From contig CAYMRD010000005.1 in the NCBI GenBank assembly GCA_964392775.1, positions 1 to 64,000 on the forward strand: a stretch of 64,000 nt of DNA, given 5' to 3'. Below the pieces are notes generated by a model, which did not search any database, had not been told where the DNA came from, and saw only the letters and a program-made list of their open reading frames with translations. A program made the translations under genes and the position numbers. This DNA is from UKL13-3 sp964392775 (GTDB lineage Bacteria; Bacteroidota; Bacteroidia; UKL13-3). The stretch's first letter is position 1. Each line of letters begins with the position of its first letter. Positions 52,602-60,717 of the stretch are shown in pieces.

Positions 52602-54764
52602 CTAATTATTAATTTGATTAGGCGCCTTAGGTAACGTAAATGCAAACGTGCTTCCAATACCCGGAGTGCTTGATACTTCAATAGTTCCGTGGTTTTGTTC
52701 TACAAAGTCTTTGCACAATAGTAATCCCAAACCGGTTCCTTTTTCTCCTTCGGTACCGGCTCTTGATTGGTATTTGTTGCTGAATAATTGCAACGCTAAA
52801 TCCTGATCAATTCCAATGCCGGTATCGGCTATGCTGGTTTTTATAAAGTGACCGGTGTCTTCAATCTTAATATCAATTGTGCCAGATTTGTGGGTGTATT
52901 TAATTGCATTCGACAGCAGGTTTCGCACAATGATTTCAGTCTGGCTTGAGTCGGCTACAACTGAAAATGGCTGTGTTGGGTGAAAGTTGATTGTGATATT
53001 CTTTTGAAACGCTGATTCCTTAAGCAAGTTGATGTTTTGTTCAATAACCGGTTGTAAAGCAATTGTTTCTTTTGGAGCTGTTTTTTTATTGTTGAGTTGG
53101 CTGTGCGACCATAAAAGAAGGTTGTTAAGTGCAAGGTTTAAGCTCGAAAGCTGATTGTTAATCCGGCTTTTAAAATCCGTAAGTTCTCCGGCACTAATTG
53201 CATTTTCATCCATCAGGTACATTAACATGCTCAATGCATTCATCGGCCCTTTAAGGTCATGAGATAAAACGGATAATATTTTATCCTTCATTTTATTCAA
53301 TGTTCTCAATTCTTCTGTTTGTATTTCAATCGCAGCTTTTTGTTCCTGAATGAGGACATGGTCTTTCCTTATTTCCCGATAGCTGCCAACTAAAATGATT
53401 GAGAAAACAATAATGAGCAAGAGTCCTGATCCCATCCATAGATTCAATAAATTTGAATTGTCTGCATTTTGTTTTTGGATAATCTGTTCCTTTTCTAACA
53501 GCGAAATTTCATCTTGCTTTTTCTCTAATTCATAATTGTAAATTTTTTCGGCAAACTGTTTTCCAATCTCTTCATTTAAAATACTGTCGTTATAAGCAAT
53601 TGTTTGTTTTAAATAAAAAGCAGTTTTTTCAAAATCATGAACTGATTCGTATGCTTTCGCAAGCCCTTTCGCAGCTTCAAGAATGCACTTTTTGTAATTT
53701 TGTTGGAGGGCTAATTGATAGCTTCGTTGTAAATAGTCGATTGCTTTGGATACCCGGTTGGTATGTAAATAGATTATTCCCAATCCGCATTGGTTATACG
53801 TTAGGGCTTCTTTGTCGTCAATACCTTTCAAGAGGTCCATTGATTCCTGAAAATAAGCTTCCGCATCTTTGTATTTTTGCTCTTCAATCAATGTTTCTCC
53901 GATATTGCTTAAGCTTAATACTATTGCCGGCTTGTCATTTAGTCGTTCAGCTATTTTATGCGCACTTTGAAAATAATGATGGGCGTAGCTGTATTCTTTT
54001 TTGTCTTTGCTAATATTACCCAGTAAAATATTTGATGTGAATAAACCTACAAAATTTCCTTCCTTTTGCTGAATGGTCATTGCTTTGAAGCAAAACTGTT
54101 TTGATAAATCAGGTCTGTTTGTGTGATAATACAGATGGGCAATATTGGAATATGCCAATGATTTTTGGGTTATATCGTTTAATTTTTCATTTATGTTTAA
54201 ACTCTTGAGTTGGTAATCTAAGGCTTCAACATACATTCCCAGAATTGAGTATATAATACCCATATTGGAATAGCTTAAAGCCATCATGTTAAAGTTTTGA
54301 AGTAGTTCGCTGATGACCAAACTTTGTTTATGATATGCTAATGCCTCTTCGTAATTGCCCTTGTTTTGTTTGATTGTGGCCATATTGTTTAATACCCTTG
54401 AATAGCCTTCTAAATCATGTATTTGGGCATATATGGACAAAGCCTCCTTGTTTTTGTTAAATGCGTTACTGAAGTTTCCGTTAATGAAATCGACTATTGC
54501 CAATATTTTGAGGGCATCGGCTTCTCCCTTCTTATCATTTAAATCTTTAGCTAAAACATAAGATTGTGTGGCAAAGAAAAAACTGCTATCAGGTAAGTAA
54601 TTTCTATACGAAAAAGCAAGGGTGTTTAAAAGCTTTACTCTGGTGGTATCAATTTGAGGATGCTGTTTAAGAGCAGTTGATATGCTGTCAATGTTTCGTA
54701 TTTGAGCAGTCAAAAACGTAGATATTCCAAAGAGGAAGAAAACAAGAATCAAGCGTAGTTTCAT
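52602..54764 (-). CDS. TPR-containing sensor histidine kinase
   Basis: 720 residues. Signal peptide LRLILVFFLFGISTFLTAQ; about eight TPR motifs (60-400) such as ALAYHKQSLVISELLQNFNMMALSYSNMG; a coiled segment and one span (LNLWMGSGLLLIIVFSIILVGSY); HisKA with LSVLSHDLKGPMNALS; HATPase with VRNLLSNAIKYT, ADTGIGID and KGTGLGLLLCKDF. TPR kinases of this type are frequent in Bacteroidota. Its cognate regulator is not adjacent. It is divergent from trxA. Confidence 0.93.
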   Translation of the reverse strand: MKLRLILVFFLFGISTFLTAQIRNIDSISTALKQHPQIDTTRVKLLNTLAFSYRNYLPDSSFFFATQSYVLAKDLNDKKGEADALKILAIVDFINGNFSNAFNKNKEALSIYAQIHDLEGYSRVLNNMATIKQNKGNYEEALAYHKQSLVISELLQNFNMMALSYSNMGIIYSILGMYVEALDYQLKSLNINEKLNDITQKSLAYSNIAHLYYHTNRPDLSKQFCFKAMTIQQKEGNFVGLFTSNILLGNISKDKKEYSYAHHYFQSAHKIAERLNDKPAIVLSLSNIGETLIEEQKYKDAEAYFQESMDLLKGIDDKEALTYNQCGLGIIYLHTNRVSKAIDYLQRSYQLALQQNYKKCILEAAKGLAKAYESVHDFEKTAFYLKQTIAYNDSILNEEIGKQFAEKIYNYELEKKQDEISLLEKEQIIQKQNADNSNLLNLWMGSGLLLIIVFSIILVGSYREIRKDHVLIQEQKAAIEIQTEELRTLNKMKDKILSVLSHDLKGPMNALSMLMYLMDENAISAGELTDFKSRINNQLSSLNLALNNLLLWSHSQLNNKKTAPKETIALQPVIEQNINLLKESAFQKNITINFHPTQPFSVVADSSQTEIIVRNLLSNAIKYTHKSGTIDIKIEDTGHFIKTSIADTGIGIDQDLALQLFSNKYQSRAGTEGEKGTGLGLLLCKDFVEQNHGTIEVSSTPGIGSTFAFTLPKAPNQINN

Positions 54765-54923
54765 GGCTAGGTTTTAAGCAATTGATTTTCAAGGGGTGCG
54801 AATATATAAAATCATCGGCTGAAATTTAGGCTAAGGAATAAAATAGGTTTAAAAGAATGACTGTCAGGTTTTTGGTTTAATGCACTGATAAATAGTCTGG
54901 ATACAGGTTTTTAATCTGACAGA

Positions 54924-54955
54924 TTGGTCTAAAATCAAAAAAGGAGCTTAATTTG
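54924..54955 (+). promoter_or_regulatory. Predicted trxA promoter
   Basis: -33 TTG (54924-54926), 21-bp spacer and TTAATTTG (54948-54955), one mismatch to TAnnTTTG, 30 bp before the trxA start. Confidence 0.5.
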
Positions 54956-54985
54956 TAACCGGGAAATACAACACAACAAATTAAT

Positions 54986-55303
54986 ATGGCATTAGAAATA
55001 ACAGACAGCAACTTCGAGGAAGTGGTGCTTAAATCGGGGAAACCCGTATTGGTAGATTTTTGGGCAGAATGGTGCGGTCCTTGCCGCATGGTAGGTCCGG
55101 TAGTAGAAGAGCTTGCTAAAGAATATGATGGCAAGGCGGTAGTTGGTAAAATGGATGTAGATAACAATCCTAAAATTGCTACCGAATATGGCATTATGAG
55201 TATTCCAGCTTTATTGTTCTTTAAAGATGGTAAAGTGGTAGATAAGCAGGTAGGTGCTGTTCCTAAGCATGTTTTGGCTAACAAGCTTGAAGCTCAAATG
55301 TAA
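54986..55303 (+). CDS. trxA: Thioredoxin
   Basis: 105 residues with the classical active site WAEWCGPCRM (Cys30, Cys33), cis-Pro in MSIPALLFF and no signal peptide. It is a cytosolic disulfide reductase. Length and sequence are normal for TrxA. Its own promoter and terminator flank it. Confidence 0.97.
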   Translation: MALEITDSNFEEVVLKSGKPVLVDFWAEWCGPCRMVGPVVEELAKEYDGKAVVGKMDVDNNPKIATEYGIMSIPALLFFKDGKVVDKQVGAVPKHVLANKLEAQM

Positions 55304-55320
55304 GTTTGAGCCACCTCATA

Positions 55321-55356
55321 AAAAATCCCGGTCTGAGCAGTCAGGCTGGGATTTTT
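55321..55356 (+). terminator. trxA terminator
   Basis: Stem AAAATCCC.G.TCTGA / TCAG.CTGGGATTTT, 17 bp after the trxA stop, with a T run. Confidence 0.88.
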
Positions 55357-55366
55357 GCGTAAAAGG

Positions 55367-55948
55367 GGTTTCGCTCCTCCGGAGCTCTTTTGTTGCGTGT
55401 GTGTGGCGTTGTTACAGAGATTAAGCTCCTCCGGAGCTTTAATGATGTGAAACTATTCCAGTAAAAGGCTCTTGAGCAGCGAAATCTATAATTATCTTAA
55501 CGGTGCATGAGTATGTATCCAATGACGGAGGCTCCGTAGGATCCCAATCTCTCTCTAACGAAAATGTATAAAATAAAAAGAGCCTAGTGGAGCGAAACAT
55601 AAAATCATCCTAATGGAGCATAAGTATGATGTATCCAATGACGGAGGCTCCGTAGAATCCCAATCTCTCTCTAACGAAAATGTATAAAATACAAGGAGCC
55701 CAGCAGAGCGAAACATAAAATCATCCTACTGGAGCATCAGTATGATGTATCCAATGACGGAGGCTCCGTAGGATCCCAATCTCTCTCTAACGAAAATGTA
55801 TAAAATACAAGGAGCCCAGTGGAGCGAAACATAAAATCATCCTAATGGAGCATCAGTATGATGTATCCAATGACGGAGGCTCCGTAGGAGCCTAATCTCT
55901 ATAGAACGAGAATGCATGAAATAAAAAGAGCTCCAGCGGAGCGAAACC
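55367..55948. repeat. 583-bp element: inverted ends around four 116-bp tandem repeats
   Basis: The outer 21 bp (55367-55387 and 55928-55948, GGTTTCGCTCC...GGAGCTC) are inverted repeats with two mismatches. Inside, the motif GTATCCAATGACGGAGGCTCCGT starts at 55515, 55631, 55747 and 55863, an exact 116-bp period. Each unit has a small ACGGAG/CTCCGT hairpin. An extra AAGCTCC.GGAGCTT palindrome lies at 55423-55439. No gene is present across 55304-56009. Confidence 0.9.
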
Positions 55949-55960
55949 TTTATTCGTCAA

Positions 55961-55991
55961 AAAGCCTGTTTCAACAATTGAAACAGGCTTT
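55961..55991. terminator. Strong bidirectional terminator
   Basis: Perfect 14-bp stem AAAGCCTGTTTCAA / TTGAAACAGGCTTT with loop CAA, between the repeat element and the stop of the lipoprotein gene at 56010. Confidence 0.88.
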
Positions 55992-56009
55992 TGAATCGTT
56001 GAACATTTT

Positions 56010-56558
56010 TTACTCTTCATCTTCCAAATCCTTGATAGCACTGTCAATCATTTGCTCAATCACCGCCTTGTCTTTATCACTGAGCGACTGGCGCAACTTG
56101 GCTTGTTCTTTTAACTTTTTGTAAATCGTTTTCTTGCGCGCTTCGAGTGCAACCCATGTTACGTAATTTTTCTTATCGTTTTGGTACACCTTTTCGTTAA
56201 TGATTTGCACTTCCACCAAAATCTGGCTCATCACCTCACGGGTCAATTGTTGGAAACGCTCATTAAAATCCCCGATGGTTCCGTCTACCTGACGATCACC
56301 TTTATAATTTTCACTTACCTGTTTGATTTCGGTTTGCATGCTGCCGGCCAGCCGTTGTTTGGCCGTTAGGAGGGCTTTGTCTTTGCTGGTTTCCAAACTC
56401 ATGCTTTCACCGCTGGCCACCGCACGAACCCAGCGTTTATTGCTTTCGTATTTATTGCCTTTAAACGGAGTGTTTACTTCTGTCATGCCCGGCATTTTGG
56501 TTTTGCAACCGAAACCAATGATGGCCAATACTGAAAGGATGATGATTGAATGTTTCAT
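56010..56558 (-). CDS. Lipoprotein, LPP20-like
   Basis: 182 residues. Signal MKHSIIILSVLAIIGFGC with lipidated Cys18. The body has VRAVASGESMSLETSKDKALLTAKQRLAGSM, similar to the 'A-G-A ... A...A...AR..LA' block of LPP20-type lipoproteins, then a mostly helical, Lys/Glu-rich part with EVQIINEKVYQNDKKNYVTWVALEARK. Its molecular role is unknown. It follows gldN by about 45 bp on the same strand and could be part of the same transcript. Confidence 0.75.
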   Translation of the reverse strand: MKHSIIILSVLAIIGFGCKTKMPGMTEVNTPFKGNKYESNKRWVRAVASGESMSLETSKDKALLTAKQRLAGSMQTEIKQVSENYKGDRQVDGTIGDFNERFQQLTREVMSQILVEVQIINEKVYQNDKKNYVTWVALEARKKTIYKKLKEQAKLRQSLSDKDKAVIEQMIDSAIKDLEDEE

Positions 56559-56602
56559 GGTATTATCTTTTTGCAGTTGTAATACTAAAAATGGTGCAGG
56601 AG

Positions 56603-57403
56603 TTAATCTTCATACATATTCCCTTCATGCTCGCCCATTTGTTGTTTGATGCGCTCGGCTTCAATCAGGGCTTCAAAACCTCCGCGTTTGTATTCGGGAT
56701 CTTTGAGGATGCTCACATCATACATATTAGCGGTTTTAATCACATAGCTGTTAAACAAACGCTGGGTAAACCAATCATCATAACTAAACTTGCTGTGTGA
56801 GTTTTGAGGATTAAACATGTATTGGGTGACGAGCACATCGCGGCAATCATTCTCTTTGTTGAAGCGGTCGTTAAATTTAAGCCAGCACAAAGGTTGAAGT
56901 CCAAGGTCGATACCGGCAACTTTGTTTCGGTACAAAGGAGCAATGGCAATAATGCGCGGAATCATGGTCGAGTGTTTTTTGTCGAAGAACCAGTCTTCCA
57001 TCAATACCAGTTGTTTGATATTTTGTTCAGGATCAAATTCTGTAATGATGGTATCCAACCGTGTAATGGTCGGATCATTCGGGTCGATGGGCGTTTCGAT
57101 ATACTCTTCCGTTATCCCCAATTTCATAAATTCCTCGATATCATAAGCAGTGCGCAAGGAGTCGGAACGGTAAGGTTTGAGTTGTCCGGTACGAACCGCT
57201 TCATACAAAATTTTGTTCAGAGGATTTCCCGGCCATACGGCAATCTTGTTTTTTTTCTCCCGCAGGTCGATGATGCGCCAGGTACGTTTGCTGAACAGCA
57301 CATCCGCTTCGCGTAGTTCAGGAGCGGGAACAGGAACAGGTTGTTGTGCCAACGCCCATAGCGGAGCCAACAGTATCATCCATACAAACCCAATGTATTT
57401 CAT
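56603..57403 (-). CDS. gldN: T9SS component GldN/PorN
   Basis: 266 residues. Signal peptide KYIGFVWMILLAPLWALAQ, then DVLFSKRTWRIIDLREKKNK, GITEEYIETPIDPNDPT, QLVLMEDWFFDKKHSTMIPRIIAIAP and FSYDDWFTQRLFNSYVIK, which are characteristic of GldN/PorN. This periplasmic protein pairs with GldK in the ring of the type IX secretion machine. Normally gldN ends a gldKLMN operon; here the preceding gene is the heptose kinase, so it is a detached gldN or a paralogue. Confidence 0.9.
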   Translation of the reverse strand: MKYIGFVWMILLAPLWALAQQPVPVPAPELREADVLFSKRTWRIIDLREKKNKIAVWPGNPLNKILYEAVRTGQLKPYRSDSLRTAYDIEEFMKLGITEEYIETPIDPNDPTITRLDTIITEFDPEQNIKQLVLMEDWFFDKKHSTMIPRIIAIAPLYRNKVAGIDLGLQPLCWLKFNDRFNKENDCRDVLVTQYMFNPQNSHSKFSYDDWFTQRLFNSYVIKTANMYDVSILKDPEYKRGGFEALIEAERIKQQMGEHEGNMYED

Positions 57404-57407
57404 CGTT

Positions 57408-58379
57408 TCAGAGGTTGAGTTCGGGTATTTCGGCAGCTAATTTGTTTTTATCAATGGGTACTACACCTACTTCTTCGCATACCAATCCTCCGGCCAGGTT
57501 GGCCAAAGCAGCCGATTGCCTGCGGTTGAGTTTGAGTGCAAAACACAAAGCAGCCACACTGATTACCGTATCACCGGCTCCGCTTACATCCGCAATTTTG
57601 CGAATATGAGCGGGGATATAATCAAAGGTTTGTCCATCTGTAATCATCACTCCTTTTTCGCTCATGGTAATCATGGCATTTTTGAGCTGCATCTGCTGCA
57701 TCATTTGTTTGATGGACGTTTCAAATGCTGCTTTATCATCTTCATCAAACTCTATCTTCAACCCTTCTTTGAGTTCTTTCAAATTGGGCTTGAACAAATC
57801 GGCTCCGATAAAATGATTGAAGTTGCGCTTCTTAGGGTCAACCACCACAGGAATACCTTTTTTATGGGCTTCTTCGGTAATCTGAGCAATATTTTCTTTG
57901 GTCAATACCCCCTTGTCATAATCCTCAAATACCAGCACATCGGCATCAATCAATAACTCGTGAATGCGTTGCACGAGTTCAAATGATTCAACCGGAGTAA
58001 TAGGTTTGGTATCTTCGTTGTCGATGCGCAACATCTGCGTAGCTTGCGAAATTACACGCAGTTTAACGGTGGTGATGCGGTTGTCGGATTGTACAATCCC
58101 ACTCACGCCCACGCCATTTTCTTTAAACAATCGAATCAGGTCTTTGCCTTCCTGGTCATTTCCCACCACGCTGCATACAATGGGTTTGGCTCCAAGCGAT
58201 ACGAGGTTCATAGCCACATTGGCGGCCCCTCCCAATCGTTGTTCTTTATGTTCAACGGCTACAACAGGTACAGGAGCTTCGGGCGAAATGCGCTCTACCT
58301 TACCAAAGTAGTAGGCATCAATCATCACATCACCAACTACCAGCACTTTCAGTCCGTTGAATTGTTCGAGTATATTCAT
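57408..58379 (-). CDS. rfaE1: Heptose 7-phosphate kinase (RfaE1/HldE kinase domain)
   Basis: 323 residues of the PfkB sugar kinase family. VLVVGDVMIDAYYFGKVERISPEAPVPVV at the N-terminus and RLGGAANVAMNL are typical for the ADP-heptose pathway kinase, and the catalytic Asp lies in DVSGAGDTVIS. It phosphorylates D-glycero-D-manno-heptose 7-phosphate for LPS core synthesis. The nucleotidyltransferase half of HldE is absent, so it is a split enzyme. Four bases separate it from gldN. Confidence 0.9.
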   Translation of the reverse strand: MNILEQFNGLKVLVVGDVMIDAYYFGKVERISPEAPVPVVAVEHKEQRLGGAANVAMNLVSLGAKPIVCSVVGNDQEGKDLIRLFKENGVGVSGIVQSDNRITTVKLRVISQATQMLRIDNEDTKPITPVESFELVQRIHELLIDADVLVFEDYDKGVLTKENIAQITEEAHKKGIPVVVDPKKRNFNHFIGADLFKPNLKELKEGLKIEFDEDDKAAFETSIKQMMQQMQLKNAMITMSEKGVMITDGQTFDYIPAHIRKIADVSGAGDTVISVAALCFALKLNRRQSAALANLAGGLVCEEVGVVPIDKNKLAAEIPELNL

Positions 58380-58476
58380 TTTCGGTTTTCGGTTTACAGT
58401 TTACGGTTCACAGTTCGATTAACTATTTACTGTCAACTTTCTTTTGTCTTTAATCTTACTTCTTACCTCTTTTTTC

Positions 58477-59676
58477 TCACCTCTCACCTCTCAATTTCCC
58501 CAACGTTTCTTTAATCCTGCGCATGGCTTCCACAATTTTTTCATCGCTGGCAGCATAGCTGATGCGCACACATTGCGGAGCGCCAAAAGCCTCTCCTGTC
58601 ACCATGCTCACGTGCCCTTCATGCAAAAGGAACATACATAAGTCGGTTGCGGTATGAATGGTTTTACCGTTATACGATTTGCCAAAATAATAGCTCACAT
58701 CAGGAAACAGGTAAAACGCACCATCGGGGTTATTGCATATCCAGTGTGGGATATGCTGAACGTGTTCGAGGATTAAATTGCGTCTGCGTTTAAAGGCATT
58801 TACCATTTCGGCACTCGGTTTCATATCTCCGTTTAAAGCTGCTACTGCTGCTTTTTGGGTGATGCTGCTGGTGGCGGAGGTATACTGACTTTGAATTTTT
58901 TCGCAGGCTTTGGCAACATCTTTTTGTGCAGCGAGGTAACCCAAACGCCAGCCGGTCATGGCGTAACCTTTCGACAGTCCATTGATGGTAATCACCCGGT
59001 CTTTGATGTTTGCAAATTGTGCTAAGCTCTCATGTTTGCCCACAAAATTGATGAACTCATAAATCTCATCGGCAATAATGAAGATGTTCGGATATTTTTC
59101 GAACACAGCCGCTAAAGCAGCCAGTTCAGCTTTGCTGTATACACTTCCTGTGGGGTTACAAGGAGAGGAGAAAATAAATAATTTGCTTTTAGGAGTGATG
59201 GCCGCTTCGAGTTGGGCAGGAGTAATTTTATATTGCTGCTCAACCGAGGCATTGATAAACACCGGAATACCTTCCATCAGTTTGGCCATTTCCGAATAAC
59301 TTACCCAGTAGGGTGTCGGGATGATAACTTCATCATCCCGGTTCACAAGGGCCATCATCGCATTCATAATGCTGTGTTTGGCTCCGGTTGATACCACAAT
59401 ATTGTCGACAGTAAAATCTAGTCCGTTATCACGTTTAAATTTTTGAACGATGGCTTCTCTCAATTCGGGAATACCCGCCACCGGAGTATAATACGAGAAG
59501 TTGTCGTCAATGGCTTTTTTTGCCGCTTCTTTAATATGCTCGGGGGTTGTAAAATCAGGTTCACCCAGGCTCAAACTGATAATATCATGTCCCTGCGCGG
59601 CTAACTCGCGGCTGAGTTTGGCCATGGCAATGGTTTGGGGTTCGTTTATAGCGTGTACGCGGTCGGCTAAATGCAT
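58477..59676 (-). CDS. Class I pyridoxal-phosphate aminotransferase (AspC type)
   Basis: 399 residues. PLP lysine Lys236 in NGLSKGYAMTGWRLG, with SLGEPDFTTPEHI, PCNPTGSVYSK, IIADEIYEF and APQCVRISYAAS. Most similar by eye to aspartate/tyrosine aminotransferases of the AAT-Igamma group. It interconverts amino acids and 2-oxo acids. A 97-bp spacer with repeated GGTTTACAG-type text separates it from rfaE1. Confidence 0.92.
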   Translation of the reverse strand: MHLADRVHAINEPQTIAMAKLSRELAAQGHDIISLSLGEPDFTTPEHIKEAAKKAIDDNFSYYTPVAGIPELREAIVQKFKRDNGLDFTVDNIVVSTGAKHSIMNAMMALVNRDDEVIIPTPYWVSYSEMAKLMEGIPVFINASVEQQYKITPAQLEAAITPKSKLFIFSSPCNPTGSVYSKAELAALAAVFEKYPNIFIIADEIYEFINFVGKHESLAQFANIKDRVITINGLSKGYAMTGWRLGYLAAQKDVAKACEKIQSQYTSATSSITQKAAVAALNGDMKPSAEMVNAFKRRRNLILEHVQHIPHWICNNPDGAFYLFPDVSYYFGKSYNGKTIHTATDLCMFLLHEGHVSMVTGEAFGAPQCVRISYAASDEKIVEAMRRIKETLGKLRGER

Positions 59677-59767
59677 GTATAAAAGTTAAAGTGCGAATAT
59701 AATGGATATAGACATTTGCGCCTCATTTAGCACTTCTTATAAATATTTGCATTAAATTACCGTGCCA

Positions 59768-60376
59768 ATGAAGCATAAAGTTTTGTATTGTTTGTTAATG
59801 TTTTTGCTGCTAAACTCTTGTAACACAAGGTATCGTTATTTGAGGAAGGTTAGGGCTGAACAGATTGCCAAACAAGGAGTAGAACCTGTTATTAAATTTG
59901 ATATTCATCAATCGGAGGAACTCTTGACCCTTGCACAGGAATCTCCAAAAGATGCCGGACTTCGTTATCAACCTGAAATATCCTTTAATCAAAAAAATAT
60001 TTTATTGAAGGTCCGGCAGTATCCAAAAAGTAAATGCGGAGAAAGAAGCGTGTCTTTTGTTGTAGATGAGAACCCTCAGGAAGGGGTAATTGAGAATAAG
60101 GAACTGCCATCTGGTAATTATAAATGGGCCATAGCTATGGCAATGCTGGCGTTATTAACGGTGCCATTAATTCTTATTGCACCGGGTTTCTTATTGATTC
60201 CACTGTCATTTGCTTTAATAGCCTGGTTGATTAGCCGTTTTGGTAAGTCAGACTCAAATCCACAGCATAAGAAATGGCTTTATATTGTAGAGTTGGGGGC
60301 TGCGATTCTGATGGTTGTATTATTCCTTTTGATGATGGGTGCAATAATGGCTTATATGCTGAGGTCGGTATTGTAG
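59768..60376 (+). CDS. Small lipoprotein with three membrane segments
   Basis: 202 residues. Signal KHKVLYCLLMFLLLNSC (lipidated Cys), a soluble part to about 110 with a Lys/Gln-rich sequence, then three hydrophobic segments (WAIAMAMLALLTVPLILIAPG, FLLIPLSFALIAWLI and AAILMVVLFLLMMGAIMAY). No family recognised. A lipidated protein with further spans would have to sit in the inner membrane. The start is ATG 59768; a GTG six bases earlier is possible. Confidence 0.75.
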   Translation: MKHKVLYCLLMFLLLNSCNTRYRYLRKVRAEQIAKQGVEPVIKFDIHQSEELLTLAQESPKDAGLRYQPEISFNQKNILLKVRQYPKSKCGERSVSFVVDENPQEGVIENKELPSGNYKWAIAMAMLALLTVPLILIAPGFLLIPLSFALIAWLISRFGKSDSNPQHKKWLYIVELGAAILMVVLFLLMMGAIMAYMLRSVL

Positions 60377-60488
60377 TTGTTTGAAAACAGATAGCTCATT
60401 ACTTAATCTGAGATTTTAATTGAGATTGTAATAAATTCACGTTATCCATAAGGTTAAAAAAAAGAGACATCATTCCGTTGTTGGTGTA

Positions 60489-60539
60489 CCTGTGGGTTAA
60501 ACACAGGAGAGCCAAAGACTGTGGCTTAACAGTCTTTTT
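60489..60539 (+). ncRNA. Candidate structured leader or small RNA before clpB
   Basis: Within the 341-bp spacer 60377-60717: a stem CCTGTG / CACAGG (60489-60507), then AAAGACTGT / ACAGTCTTT followed by TT (60514-60539), which looks like a terminator. The first arm of the latter is also enclosed by AGCC / GGCT (60510-60526), so two folds compete. No protein frame is evident. It could be a terminator, an attenuator for clpB or a short RNA. Confidence 0.35.
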
Positions 60540-60717
60540 GTCTGCGTTTTCTGATTTTTGATAAAATTCTGATACCGGTTTAAGCCAATTTTTCTGATTG
60601 TGAAAACAGGTGCAGTCAAAATTTCCTAAAAAGAGGCTTGGACCTTAACTTGAGCAATCAAAAACACCATCGGAAATATGTATCGTTCCGGTGCATGAAA
60701 TCGAAAAACAATCAGTT

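Noticed and set aside
55500..55950. Regular repeats resembling a CRISPR array
   Set aside because: The full 116-bp unit is repeated, with no variable spacers, and no cas genes are nearby.
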